Of a DNA stretch of 64,000 nucleotides, positions 29,155 to 39,138 are shown one piece after another. Within the stretch, counting starts at the first letter, position 1. Every line of letters begins with the position of its first letter. Under the pieces are notes generated by a model, which was not told the origin of the DNA, made no database searches, and saw only the letters and a list, made by a program, of their open reading frames with translations. Source of the stretch: Magicicada septendecula (Eukaryota > Arthropoda > Insecta > Hemiptera > Cicadidae); assembly GCA_034769895.1 (NCBI GenBank), contig CM068373.1, forward strand, positions 200,922,134 to 200,986,133, written 5' to 3'. The position numbers and the translations under genes are program-made.

Positions 29155-30604
29155 TGAGAGGCAGGAGAGTCATGAGGGAGGTAAGAATGGTGACTAGCAG
29201 AGACTGGACGTCCTTGGCAGCCAAGATTTGAGGGATGAGGGTCTCAACCCAGACACGCAAACGATCGGCAAAGGTCGGATCCGAGGACCCTTCCTCCGTC
29301 GATGGCGCCTGCGGCGTGGGCGGGGGCACTCGATACATGATACCATTATCGGGCCGAGGTGTAGTTGTAGGCTGCCGAGGCTCTTTGGGAGCTGGGGCAG
29401 ATGCTGACTTAGTTGCAGCGGGCTTGTGCTGCGTGAGGATGGTGGTCGATGACTTTTTCTTCTTTGGCGCGGGTTGCTTTCGCGACGAGGCCAAAGGAGG
29501 GAAAGATGCATCGGAGGCGGCGGCTGCCGCGTAACTGAGCGCTCCGGCAGGCGCTGGGCAGGTCGGGGGGACTACAGCGGCTGCAGGCGCAGACGAGGTA
29601 GCCGGAACTGGGGCCGCCGGGGCGGCAGATGCAGGGGCTGAGGGTTTCTTGGGGGCAGGTGGGATAGGCTTTTGGGCCTTGGTGATGCGCTTTAGGGCGT
29701 CATGATAGTGCTTGCACTGGCGAGAGCTTGCCGGGTGTGGTTCACGACAGTTTGCACACGTGGCAGTGGCGGTGCGTTCACGAGGACTATCGCCCTTGTG
29801 ATGACCTTCACCACAACGAATGCAGCGTGTCGGGTAGTGGCAATAGATACTGCTGTGTCCGTACCTCTGGCAGTTGTAGCACTGCTTGGGTCCGGGTCGG
29901 GACTCGAAAGCTGAAACTTTTACCCTGAGGTAAAAGAGAGAGTCTACTTGATATATTGACTGGAAATTCCCTACCTTGAGGATTTTCACAAGGAAGGCAT
30001 TTCTGGGAATGCGTCTGCCGGGGGAGAAGAGAGGAGTCACTGAGCTGACAGTAAAGCCCAAAAGTTCAAGGGCGTGAGAAATTGTAGGCACGGGAACATC
30101 GGCGGGGATGCCGATGATCTCGACCTTGAGTTCCCTCTCCTCCGGCAGGGCGTAGGTGTAATACGGGATACCACGATCAGTCAGCAGTTTCTGGGCGAGC
30201 CGGAAACTGTCGATGGTCGTGGTCTCAATTCTGACGGAGCGGCCACCCTGACAAACTGCAGTCAGGGTATTCGCAGGAGCGGCCCGGTGAAGTCGCCGCA
30301 TGACCTTATCCCAGTCAATAGGCCGGTCAAAGATCAGAGGCGGCAACCGCCGGGGCGGGGTAGGTAGCGAGGTGGCCGTAGCAGGTCTATCCGTGGCAGG
30401 ACCCAGCTGGGAAGACCGCCCGGACCCCGCGGAGTCGCCACTGTTTCGCCGTTTCCGGCTACTTACAGTCTGCCACTCCTCAGTGTCCATTGCACTCGAC
30501 CCAGCCGACACCGCCTCGGGGTCGGTCGGTAAAGGTTGCGCCAAAGCGCCAGGCGGGATTTCGTGGCCCTGAGAAGGACCGACGGGAATGTTGGTTGCGG
30601 CCAT
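29147..30604 (-). CDS. Jockey A2 ORF1, Gag-like protein (485 aa)
   Basis: The frame is open and the same length as A1 ORF1, starting MAATNIPVGPSQG. The first and third zinc knuckles are intact. The last Cys of the second is replaced (HHKGDS instead of HHKGDC), which should weaken that knuckle. The same change is in A3, as expected for copies made by segmental duplication. The stop overlaps the ORF2 ATG by 8 nt. Confidence 0.87.
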   Translation of the reverse strand: MAATNIPVGPSQGHEIPPGALAQPLPTDPEAVSAGSSAMDTEEWQTVSSRKRRNSGDSAGSGRSSQLGPATDRPATATSLPTPPRRLPPLIFDRPIDWDKVMRRLHRAAPANTLTAVCQGGRSVRIETTTIDSFRLAQKLLTDRGIPYYTYALPEERELKVEIIGIPADVPVPTISHALELLGFTVSSVTPLFSPGRRIPRNAFLVKILKVGNFQSIYQVDSLFYLRVKVSAFESRPGPKQCYNCQRYGHSSIYCHYPTRCIRCGEGHHKGDSPRERTATATCANCREPHPASSRQCKHYHDALKRITKAQKPIPPAPKKPSAPASAAPAAPVPATSSAPAAAVVPPTCPAPAGALSYAAAAASDASFPPLASSRKQPAPKKKKSSTTILTQHKPAATKSASAPAPKEPRQPTTTPRPDNGIMYRVPPPTPQAPSTEEGSSDPTFADRLRVWVETLIPQILAAKDVQSLLVTILTSLMTLLPLNV

Positions 30605-31087
30605 CGGCGAGGTTAACCTACGCCTAGGCTGGTGAGACTTTACGGATCGCTAGCTGGGTAGTGAGGTATACTACTTAAAAGATACAACACTTACCAGGCA
30701 ACAGTCAGCAGCGGAGAACACCAAAACACCACTAACACCAGAAACTCGAGTTCACCACTGCCCGCACAATTGTAACACAGAGCACTAATTATGTATAACA
30801 CTTTGTGAAAGTTTCAGCTTGATTAAAGAAGTAATAAATGAGATATAGCACTCCAGACAAGCTGGAGCCAGTGTTGTGCAATGGAAAATTCCACGCACAA
30901 GAACAAGAAAACGAACGACGCAGCCTACCTTGGCAACAGCTCTGGGTAGACGACGCTGAACCGCCGAGGTGAAAGCATCTCCTTAAATAGTGTCTGGCAT
31001 GGTCTATTTTCCATGGCCAATCAGAAATGAGTATGCCGAGCTGGCTTCTCATTGGTCCGTGCGATACACCTGAAGCGGACAAAATGT

Positions 31088-31095
31088 TATAAATA
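31088..31095 (+). promoter_or_regulatory. TATA box of PLE-2 pLTR
   Basis: TATAAATA lies 79 nt upstream of the ATG at 31,167, with CCAAT-type motifs in both orientations 15-70 nt upstream. The same arrangement recurs at 43,769-43,776 (PLE-3) and 45,909-45,916. It points away from the Jockey A2 5' end, giving a divergent arrangement of the PLE and Jockey promoters. Confidence 0.55.
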
Positions 31096-31155
31096 GAGGC
31101 ATCGTAGCATGGGAGACGTGTTCCGCGTATCATCCATTCGAACACATTTTTCTTT

Positions 31156-31200
31156 TGCTACTGAAGATGGCCACCGGTGGTGCGGCCGAAACGTTTAGCA
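31156..31200 (+). ncRNA. Hammerhead-ribozyme motif in PLE-2
   Basis: Helix I strands TGCTA (31,156-31,160) and TAGCA (31,196-31,200) pair over 5 bp. The CUGANGA box is 31,161-31,167, helix II 31,169-31,187 (GGCC/GGCC and ACC/GGT pairs), GAA 31,188-31,190, and helix III is A-C/G-T. Predicted cleavage follows T at 31,195, before TAGCA. The extra T at 31,168 departs from the strict consensus. Confidence 0.75.
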
Positions 31201-32033
31201 GCATCTTAAGCAATCGACCACGGCCTTTCAGCCCGGAAGTTTTAGAAAATGGCCGTGAAAGCCTACGCACTAAGATTAAGAACCTCTACGGGGAGGAGGT
31301 TTTAAAGAAAATTAAAAAACTGGAGACGCTACGCAAGAAGAAAGCCAGTCTGCTGTGTTCCTTGGCCTTTTTACTTCGATGTAGAGACTCGGGAACCGTT
31401 CCAAGGTTCCTACGACATAGACACTTATTTAATACACCACAGGCCAACAGGATATACAGAAGAACGGAGAATGCCATGCTGCGAGAACACATACACTACA
31501 CAAGAAAAGAGTTGGCATTAAATGACCAAGAACTGTTTAAACTGCATTTACATCTCAGCAGTACCCTCCAACGACATGATTGGGAGATGTTGGATGGACT
31601 CACTTATAATGCTTTTGAGTCGTATCATGCCAGTACTAGTCAGAGACAGCGTGAAAAATTCGAGCGGTTCGATTCCCAGAATATCAGGGGAAGAACACTG
31701 GATAGTGACAGGATGGACAGGATGGTTGTAAACCTATCGAACCGTCAACTAACACCACATGAGACCTCGGTGTTAGCCAAAGGTGAGAAGTTTGCAGTTA
31801 CCCCGAAGACAGTAACGGTGGAGGAAATAGTGGCGAGCGTGGAGGCAGGCATCCGAGGACTACCCCGAGACCAGGCAGATGAAATACGTATGGAAGCTTC
31901 TAGGGCCCTTAGAAGGGTCGCTCCGCCAAAATGCAATCTTCTGTCGGCGGAGTTGCGAGCCTTGAGGGAATTAAAAAGGGATGAATCCATTGTCATTATG
32001 CCGGCGGATAAGGGAGTGCCACTGTGGTCTTGA
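31167..32033 (+). CDS. PLE-2 N-terminal region frame (~288 aa)
   Basis: The ATG at 31,167 lies inside the hammerhead motif. The pLTR-encoded leader MATGGAAETFSSILSN is fused in frame to a Lys-rich segment (EEVLKKIKKLETLRKKK) and a helical region. The PLE-typical VVNLSNRQLTPHETSV and ADKG motif follow, then VPLWS-stop. A conserved continuation (ATVVLNTEDYQRK) lies one base out of phase. I infer one long protein split by a single missing base or by recoding. In this copy FDSQ replaces FASQ, and VAPPK replaces AAPPK, relative to copy 3. Confidence 0.8.
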   Translation: MATGGAAETFSSILSNRPRPFSPEVLENGRESLRTKIKNLYGEEVLKKIKKLETLRKKKASLLCSLAFLLRCRDSGTVPRFLRHRHLFNTPQANRIYRRTENAMLREHIHYTRKELALNDQELFKLHLHLSSTLQRHDWEMLDGLTYNAFESYHASTSQRQREKFERFDSQNIRGRTLDSDRMDRMVVNLSNRQLTPHETSVLAKGEKFAVTPKTVTVEEIVASVEAGIRGLPRDQADEIRMEASRALRRVAPPKCNLLSAELRALRELKRDESIVIMPADKGVPLWS

Positions 32034-33559
32034 ACACCGAAGACTACCAGCGGAAGATTGAAGGTTTATTAGATCCGGCCACTTATCGGAGGCTGAACAA
32101 AGATCCGACTACAACTGTTTTGAGAAAAACGGATTCTTTGATTAAGCAATCTTCTCTGGCGCCTGATGTGAAGACGGCCGTCCGGTGTTCGGAGGCCCTT
32201 CCCCCTCGTCTCTATGGTTTACCGAAGATCCACAAGGAAGACGTTCCGCTGAGGCCCATCGTCAGTGCTATTGGCTCGCCTACTTACACCTTGGCAAAGC
32301 ACCTCACTGGATTGCTCAAGCCGCACATCGGGCAGACGGATTCGTTCGTCCGGGACTCTTCTGATTTCCTTCGGAGGATCCGGGAGTTGGTGCTGGAGCC
32401 TGGCGATGTTCTCGTGAGTTTTGATGTGGTCTCCCTTTTCACCATGGTCCCTGTTCAGGAGGTCTTGGGGTATTTGGGTGACCTGTTCTCGGCGGACATC
32501 ACTGCTTTGTTCCGGCAGGTCCTAACAACGACCTACTTCCAGTGGAATGGCGGCTTCTATGAACAGTTGGATGGCGTCGCCATGGGAAGTCCTCTCAGCC
32601 CTGTGGTTGCAAACTTCTATATGGAGAAATTTGAAGAGTTGGCAATTTCATCTGCGCCTCTGAAGCCGAAGTGTTGGTTGCGGTATGTGGACGACACTTT
32701 CGTGGTCTGGAGCCATGGGGATGAAGAGTTGGAACGCTTCCTTGGACATCTGAACGCTGTACACCCGCGCATACAGTTTACGATGGAGCGCGAGAATGGT
32801 GATCAATTGGCTTTTCTGGATGTGTTGGTACTGAAAAGGACCGATGGCAGCTTGGGACATAAAGTTTATAGGAAGCCAACGCACACCGACAGATATCTGC
32901 ACAAGACCTCCAATCATCATCCTAGGCAGAAGAGGGCGGTGCTGAAGACTCTGGTAGACCGGGCAAAAAGAATCTGTGAGCCCCAGTATCTCGAAGATGA
33001 GTTTCGGCATCTCGAGAAAGCGCTGCAGTCCAACGGCTATTCTGCTGCGGAGGTTAGGAGAGCTGCCCGGCCGAGAAGATCTGGTAGGCCGGACCAGTCG
33101 GAGTTGCCTGAGGTTGTTGGCTCTGCTGTCTTGCCCTACATCCGTGGCGTGACTGATCGCATCGGCAGGTTGCTGAGTAAGCGGGGCGTCAGGACGATCT
33201 TTAAGCAAACCAAAAAGATCCAACAGTTCCTGCGACCGGTGAAAGACGCCAGGGATCCACTCTCGTCGTGCGGGGTGTACAGTATTCCTTGTACGTGTGG
33301 CCAGGTCTACATAGGCACCACGAAGCGTAGTGTCCGGACGCGCCTCTCTGAACATCGGAGATACTGCCGCCTGGGCCAGCCGGAAAAGTCCGCAGTTGCT
33401 GAACACGCTCTGTCCCACGACGATCACCGGGTGATGTTTGATGAAGCCCGCGTGTTGTCTTCTGTCCGGGGTTACTTCACTCGCCTGCATCTGGAGTCCA
33501 TCCATATTCATAAGAATGCGTCCGTCGCTATGAACCGCCGAGTAGCATGTAGCATGTAG
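32024..33559 (+). CDS. PLE-2 reverse transcriptase + GIY-YIG endonuclease frame (511 aa)
   Basis: The motif content matches the PLE-1 frame: PKIHK, RPIVSAIGSP, SFDVVSLFT, AMGSPLSPVV, YVDD, RKPTHTDRYLH, then GIY-YIG (CGVYSIPCTCG, YIGTTKR, EHRR). All catalytic residues are present. The first codon is GTG and no usable ATG precedes the RT core. The frame overlaps the upstream frame by 10 nt in the +1-missing phase. It ends VACSM in the Jockey B-2 tail. Confidence 0.85.
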   Translation: MVLNTEDYQRKIEGLLDPATYRRLNKDPTTTVLRKTDSLIKQSSLAPDVKTAVRCSEALPPRLYGLPKIHKEDVPLRPIVSAIGSPTYTLAKHLTGLLKPHIGQTDSFVRDSSDFLRRIRELVLEPGDVLVSFDVVSLFTMVPVQEVLGYLGDLFSADITALFRQVLTTTYFQWNGGFYEQLDGVAMGSPLSPVVANFYMEKFEELAISSAPLKPKCWLRYVDDTFVVWSHGDEELERFLGHLNAVHPRIQFTMERENGDQLAFLDVLVLKRTDGSLGHKVYRKPTHTDRYLHKTSNHHPRQKRAVLKTLVDRAKRICEPQYLEDEFRHLEKALQSNGYSAAEVRRAARPRRSGRPDQSELPEVVGSAVLPYIRGVTDRIGRLLSKRGVRTIFKQTKKIQQFLRPVKDARDPLSSCGVYSIPCTCGQVYIGTTKRSVRTRLSEHRRYCRLGQPEKSAVAEHALSHDDHRVMFDEARVLSSVRGYFTRLHLESIHIHKNASVAMNRRVACSM

Positions 33560-34009
33560 CATTGTAGTAGCGGGGCGTCTTTGCACCCGGTGCATGAGTG
33601 CAGCATCTGAGTCGAGCTCAATGGCTGCCTGTAGATATACATAGTTCTGGTTCTTCGACTGGTGCCTAATATCAGGAATGGACAACCGCCAACCAGTTAA
33701 CTGAGAAGGCGGGGGAGAAAGGTTTTAATTTTTATATATTTTAAAAATTTCAGCAATCATTGGGCACTGCCGCAAGGACGGGTTCAGGTGACAGATGTCG
33801 CCCGTTCCCAGTCCCGCGTGGAGACGCCGTGAGGCGTCGGTCGCTCCCAGCGAGGCAGAGAGCCTCCGTGCCAGTGATAGCGCGTAGCAGCGGCATTCAG
33901 CGCGGTCGGCATACTAGGAAGGGAGGAAGGAAACAGCTTAGCAGGTAAATTCTGCGGCATAGGCAGATAGTGAGTATGCAGAGTAGTTGAGTTTTAAGTT
34001 TACTTAAAC

Positions 34010-36705
34010 TTATGGCGGGTCATCGAGAATCGCCCGAGGGCGTTTGACCCGGACAGGGGGAGGTGGTTGCGTGGTGCTGATGGTCCTGAGGTAAGGGAAG
34101 GAAGAGGTCTCAGCTGCGGCAAAGAGAGTCGCAGCTAATGACCAGACAAAGGCTGAGAGAGCAGGAACTCGTAGACCTCCTCGAATTACACTGTTTCGAA
34201 CAAACCAAGGAGATCCCGACAAGGAACGGAGGGTTCTGGATTGGAAACTTTCCAGCCTACGCCTGTTGGTGGCGGAGGCAAGTGACCACCAAACAGGTGC
34301 CGCATAGGTCAGTACAGACCGGAGAAACAACAGATAGAGGGTAACTTTCGTGCGCAGCGCCAGGGGGCTGCGGCACGCGAGGTATGGGTAAAATTTGGCT
34401 CGGACGCCGCGAGCCTTGGCAAAGGTGTCCGTCACGTGGGTGTTGAAGCAAAGGCGACGATCTAGCCGAACGCCTAGATACTTCACCGACTCTTTGTAGG
34501 CGATAGGCCTCCTATCCAGGGAGAGGGGCTGGCATCGGGAGATGGACTTACGAGTGAAACAGATCGCTTCGGATTTCTCCGTATTGATCGTCACCCGCCA
34601 TTTCCGTAGCCAGTCCGGAAGCTGGTCCAACTGACGCTGCAACTGTGTACTCGCAAAACGCGGGGACGCAGAGCTGTAATGATACATTGCATCGTCAGCG
34701 AACAAAGACAACGTGACTCCGGGCAATACAGGCAGGTCGTTCGTGTACACGAGGTACAGAACGGGGCCGAGGACAGATCCCTGAGGTACGCCGGCGGCGA
34801 CAGGACGAACTGCAGAGCAGGTTCCGTCGACGCTCACCCTGAAGGTTCGGTCGCTGAGATACGACCGGAGGAAAAACACTATGGACGATGGTAAGGGGGA
34901 GTTAGCGAGTTTGAAGAGAAGACCTTCGTGCCAGACTTTGTCGAAGGCCTTGCTCACGTCCAGCAGTGCGGCGGCCGTAGCCGCTCGCCTGTTGGTGGCG
35001 TCAGAGAGTTGCGTTACCACGCGGACTAGTTGAAGCGTGGTCGAGTGCTCTCTGCGAAACCCGAACTGTTCGTTGCGGATAAAATTATCCAACAACGGCG
35101 AGATGCGGGCCAGCAGGAGCCGCTCGAACACCTTCGAGATAACTGGCAAGAGAGATATTGGCCGATAGCTTTCAGGAAGCATGCGCGGCTTGCGGGGTTT
35201 AGGAACCATAACGATGTTGGCATTTTTCCACAGGCGGGGAAAGTACTGTAGCCGGAGACAAGAGTTGAACAGCTCGAGAACGAGGTCAACGCCTGAGGCC
35301 GGGAGATATTGTAATGCAGCGGCCCCGATCCGGTCAGGACCGGGGGCGCGACGGCGGTTTAGTCGACAGATAGACGAAACGAGTTCGTCTCTGTCGAACG
35401 GAGGTCTGGGCCAGCGGGAGGGCGAGAAAAATAACCAGATAGGAAGTCCCGGACTTCTGCCGAGTGGGCAGGGTCCGAAACGCCTCGATGAACGGTAAAT
35501 TGCGACTCCATGCAGTCGGCGAAGACCTCAGCCTTGCCTTCTGATGAAGACACAACCCCGTTCGGGGTTTCCAGCGGGTTGCGAGTTCTCTTCTCGCGGG
35601 TCAGTCTACTCACCGCTTTCCAGACGGAGGCGTGGTCGACTTCAAGAGACTCAAGGTATGAGTCCCATCGATCAGAGTTTACGTCCCGCAGTAGCTGCTG
35701 AACGTAAAGGGACTGTTGTTGAAATCGTCGCTTAACGACTGGGTCTCGGGTTCTTTGCCATCTGCGGCGGAGCTGGCGCCGTAGCCAGATGGCGTGGAGT
35801 ACTTCCGCAGGTAAGGCCGATTTACGATGATTCACCTCGAGTGCGTAGGTGTGTCGATCCATGACACCTTGGACCAATTCCTGAAGATTTGTGGCGCGGA
35901 GATCCAGATCGTCACGAGTGACGATTGGGTCCGCCGGGAGAGATGGTAAGCTTCGAGAGAGCTCGTCATGATAGGATCGCCAGTTGACTCTCCTAACAAT
36001 CTGAGCGGGAAGTCGGGGTGACGCCGACAGCTCTCGAACAGTTATAACAAGGGGATTGTGGTCGGACGAAAGGTCCGACACAGACGAGACCTCGATGTTG
36101 CGGGCAACGTTCTTGACAACTACTATGTCAAGAACGTCCGGCCGATGGCCGTGAAAGGGGAAGTAGGTAGGGTCTTCAGGGCCGATGACATTAAGTGCCG
36201 GGTCGCCAGAGACGAACCGGAACAGAGAATTTCCATAGGCGTTGACAACGCGGCTGTTCCATGAAGGGTGTTTGGCGTTTAAGTCGCCGGCTACAATGGT
36301 TGAGAGGGGGTGGTCGAGGAGGGCGTCCCACTCCTCGGGCGGTGGCGGAGTTCGCCGGCCAGGCCGGAGGTACGCAGAAACAACGCGCAGCTCCGATCCG
36401 CCGGCGTCCACCGCCACCGCGCAGCCTTCAATAATAGATGTATCTAGAGGAGGCAAAAGCCTGTGGGATATCCGCCTGTGGACTAAAACAGCTGTGCCCC
36501 CCGAGGGGGGACAGCGAGGCCGTAGGGGACGATCCTGACGATAACAGGCATAGGCAGGAAGGGAAAACGAGTGGTAATGAGCCAGATGAGTCTCGGAAAG
36601 AAGGATGATATCAACATCATACTCCGTCACGAAAGTCATCAGTTCAGATCGTCTGGGGAGTAGCCCGAAGGCGTTCCACGCAACGATCCTCAGGCTATTA
36701 GCCAT
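34010..36705 (-). pseudogene. Jockey B-2 ORF2, endonuclease-RT (single frameshift)
   Basis: From the ATG at 36,705 the endonuclease and linker are open through 35,359 (IVAWNAFG, LLSETHL, VAGDLNAKHPSWNS, SSDHNPL, RRQLRRRWQRTRDP). One G is missing near 35,401 (GAACGGAGG against GAACGGGAGG in B-1). The frame breaks just before the RT core, which continues to 34,010 with RPISLLP, FGFRREHST, DVSKAFDKVWH, AGVPQGSVLGP and FADD. The stop and the deletion that break B-1 are absent here, so the parent copy probably had an intact ORF2 of about 898 codons. Confidence 0.9.
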
Positions 36706-38305
36706 TTAGGGGAAGTAGAGGAAAGAGGGTAGCTAAAGATTGGAACACCAGGGCAAGCACTGTGGTAGTGTCACGAGCAGTCCTGATGGACGCAACAAGA
36801 TTATCTGCCCAGGCAGTCAGGGGATCCGCCGAAGCCCGGGAAGATTCCCGGGATTCAGGAGGACAAGCCTGACTGGCCTCGACAGGGGTAGCAGATGGCG
36901 CTGGGCTGGTGGTCTGAGTAGTAGACTGCTCGCTGGAAGGTTGAGGTCGATGGCTGGGGGCGGGTCGAGCCCGCGGAGAGGGTACAGGTGGAACCTGTGA
37001 TGATGTAGGTCGGCCGGCGGAGTTCCGGCGACGACGAGAGCGCTTGGATTTGCCCGAGCGGGCTGGAGGCGGGGCTGATTTAGCGGCCATGGCCGCGTAG
37101 GAAGGTGCGGGCGCTCCGGTAGGCGCCGGGATTGAGGCCGCTGCAGGCGGCGCCGAAGCGACGACTGCAGGCGAGACAGCGGCACCGGAAGCAACCGGAG
37201 TTGTTGCCGGGACCTGGGGAGATGAACCAGAGAGAGGCGGGAAAGCCGCTCGCCGGTTAGGGCCAGGACCAGCTACACGGCCTGCCTGCGCGCCAGGGCG
37301 CACAGGTGGTCGCTGCGGTTTCATGGCGGCGATAAAGTTAGGGCAGCCTCGGTAATTAGCCGGATGGGCTCCGTCGCAGTTGCAGCATTTAGCTGTGTAC
37401 CCCACCTTTGGCTTATCACAGCCACGATGAGGCTCAGCACAACGCACGCAACGCGGGGGCTGATGGCAAAAGATACTGCTGTGGCCGAACCTCTGGCAGT
37501 TAAAACACTGCGAGGGGCCGGGCCGCGGGTCAAATGTTCGGACTTGCACCCGTAGGTGCAGAAGATTCTGGAGAGTGTAAATCTCCTCGAAAGGGCCTAC
37601 TTTCAGTAATTTTACAAGAAAGCTGTTAACAGGTCGGCGGTCATCACCTTTGCCAACATGCAGGACGCTTACCGCGGTCGGCGCATAGCCGAGCGCAACA
37701 AGTTCCTGCCTGATGGCATCAGTATCTGTAAAGGAAGGAATTCCCGACAGAACGACCTTGATTTCTCGCTCTGACGGGAGGGCAAAAGTATGAAAAGAAA
37801 TCTTCCGCTCTGTCAGGAATGACTGGACAGAGCGGAAGTCTGGGATCGTAGCGGTCGCCAGCTTTAGCGAGGCGCCTTGGCACCTCGCCTCGACCTTGAC
37901 CGAAGGGAGAGCTCGGGATATGGATCTTAAAAGTTCAGAATAATTCCTATTATCAGGAATTACAATGGGAGGAATGCGAGGAGAAGACACAGTTTGGGTA
38001 GTAGCTGGATACTCACGTTGCACGCGCTGAGTGCCGCTGTTACCATGATTACACGGCAGATCTGCAGCTGAGGCGGGCGGCGGGGTTTGGGCCAGTTTTC
38101 GCTTGCGTTTGGCAGACTTGCCCTCCACAAGCGAGAACTGTCCGTCCCCCGACCCAACACTGCACATATCTACCGCACTATTATCACTTTCACTATCACT
38201 TTCACTGTCGTGAGGAAGTGGAGTGGAACGGAAGCCGGTTGAGCATGTTTCCATTAAGGAAACAAGCGGCGCCGGCAGAGGATTCGGGGGCGTATTCGAC
38301 GCCAT
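36698..38305 (-). CDS. Jockey B-2 ORF1, Gag-like zinc-knuckle protein (~535 aa)
   Basis: The frame is intact, from the ATG at 38,305 to an 8-nt overlap with ORF2. It is nearly identical to B-1 ORF1; differences I see include QAGRVAG for QAGLVAG, SSPQVPATT for SSAQVPAAT, and TTVLALV for TTLLALV. The zinc knuckles and basic C-terminal block are unchanged. Confidence 0.88.
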   Translation of the reverse strand: MASNTPPNPLPAPLVSLMETCSTGFRSTPLPHDSESDSESDNSAVDMCSVGSGDGQFSLVEGKSAKRKRKLAQTPPPASAADLPCNHGNSGTQRVQREYPATTQTVSSPRIPPIVIPDNRNYSELLRSISRALPSVKVEARCQGASLKLATATIPDFRSVQSFLTERKISFHTFALPSEREIKVVLSGIPSFTDTDAIRQELVALGYAPTAVSVLHVGKGDDRRPVNSFLVKLLKVGPFEEIYTLQNLLHLRVQVRTFDPRPGPSQCFNCQRFGHSSIFCHQPPRCVRCAEPHRGCDKPKVGYTAKCCNCDGAHPANYRGCPNFIAAMKPQRPPVRPGAQAGRVAGPGPNRRAAFPPLSGSSPQVPATTPVASGAAVSPAVVASAPPAAASIPAPTGAPAPSYAAMAAKSAPPPARSGKSKRSRRRRNSAGRPTSSQVPPVPSPRARPAPSHRPQPSSEQSTTQTTSPAPSATPVEASQACPPESRESSRASADPLTAWADNLVASIRTARDTTTVLALVFQSLATLFPLLPLNG

Positions 38306-39138
38306 TTCGGACAAGCCGAAATGAACGTCTACGCTGGGTCTAGGATAGAGGGATCACCAGACACTGAAAACTATCCACAGGCACAATTGAACTCGACGCA
38401 GACCGCACAGCACACGGAAACAAAAACTCCCGCACAAGCTAAACAAAAACTGATTTGCACTGTTAATGCGAAGAATCCGATGAACTTGATGATGCTGAAT
38501 ACAATGGTGATGGTGAGAATGTTGTAAAAACAATATTTCCGCAGAAATTAAGAAAATTCTGCAGAGCAGAAACAGACACAGCCTACCCGGGCAAATGCTC
38601 TAGGTAGACTCTGAACCGCCGATCCAGTGGTCCAGTGGTGTACGGAGCAGCAGCTAGTCGTGCTCCGGTGGTCGCAGTGTCCGGGTGATACCCGATGACT
38701 GCATGTTGCCTTGCTGTTACCTTGACTAGCGATCTCGCGCTTTCAAAGGAATGGAACCTCCATCATTTTATTTTGGAGGGACAGGATGTTACGATTTTAC
38801 TTGGACCCTGGGACCGCGAAGAGACCCGTGACGGCAGAATGGGGGAGACCCCGAAGACCTTTCGCGTGAGAAGCAGGAATGACCCTCCCACAACGGGTAG
38901 GGCGCCCCTAGCCGCTCAGGAAAAGTCGCCGAGGGCTGCCAGGCGGCATAGTCGGCGCACGGGAGAGAGCGTAGGAGGAGGCAGCGTCCACCAGAGGTGG
39001 CACTAGGCACACCTAGGGTGAGCGCAGACCCCCCTCTAGTCTGTCGCCGAGCGCCAGCACGGACAAGAGAAAGAAGGAAGGAGGAGGAGCGTGAAAATAC
39101 TCAAGGTCGGGGGGATTGGGCAGATGTTCTGTAAGTGC

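Larger units (their letters stand above)
25942..30956 (-). mobile_element. Jockey-clade element A, copy 2 (A2)
   Basis: This 5,015-bp minus-strand copy has the same length as A1: 5' UTR (30,956-30,605), ORF1, ORF2 (frameshifted) and 3' UTR (26,457-25,942). The tail is CCACTGGA-type instead of the CTCTGGA-type of A1. The 5' junction bases (G-CGTCG-TCTACCCAGAGC) also differ from A1. These differences indicate an insertion separate from A1 at the same PLE site. Confidence 0.9.
30957..31249 (+). repeat. PLE pLTR between Jockey A2 and PLE-2
   Basis: The terminal repeat starts at the target copy TGAACCGCCGAG (30,957-30,968) and ends at GTTTTAGAAAA. It contains GGCCAATCAG (CCAAT box) near 31,016, ATTGGTCC near 31,071, TATAAATA at 31,088-31,095, and the hammerhead. 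Compared with the left copies, a stretch with the C target site (AGTAACTCACTGTTGCTTGTTCCCAG region) is deleted: here GTAGCA joins TGGGAGACG directly. It is the downstream pLTR for PLE-1 and the upstream promoter region for PLE-2. Confidence 0.82.
30969..33542 (+). mobile_element. Penelope-like element, forward copy 2 (PLE-2)
   Basis: This is the most complete PLE in the array: pLTR with promoter and ribozyme, an N-terminal region that reads from the pLTR ATG through the junction, and RT plus GIY-YIG endonuclease. It ends at the target copy 33,531-33,542 where Jockey B-2 is inserted. The only coding lesions are the one-base phase break at the ADKG motif shared by all copies and the replaced last ~20 residues. 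Confidence 0.88.
33543..38611 (-). mobile_element. Jockey-clade element B, copy 2 (B-2)
   Basis: This is a tandem-duplicate of B-1 (offset 12,681 bp, nearly identical), with the same tail, the same 5' junction and the same flanking sites (33,531-33,542 and 38,612-38,622). It differs by scattered substitutions and by the position of the inactivating one-base deletion. Confidence 0.9.
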
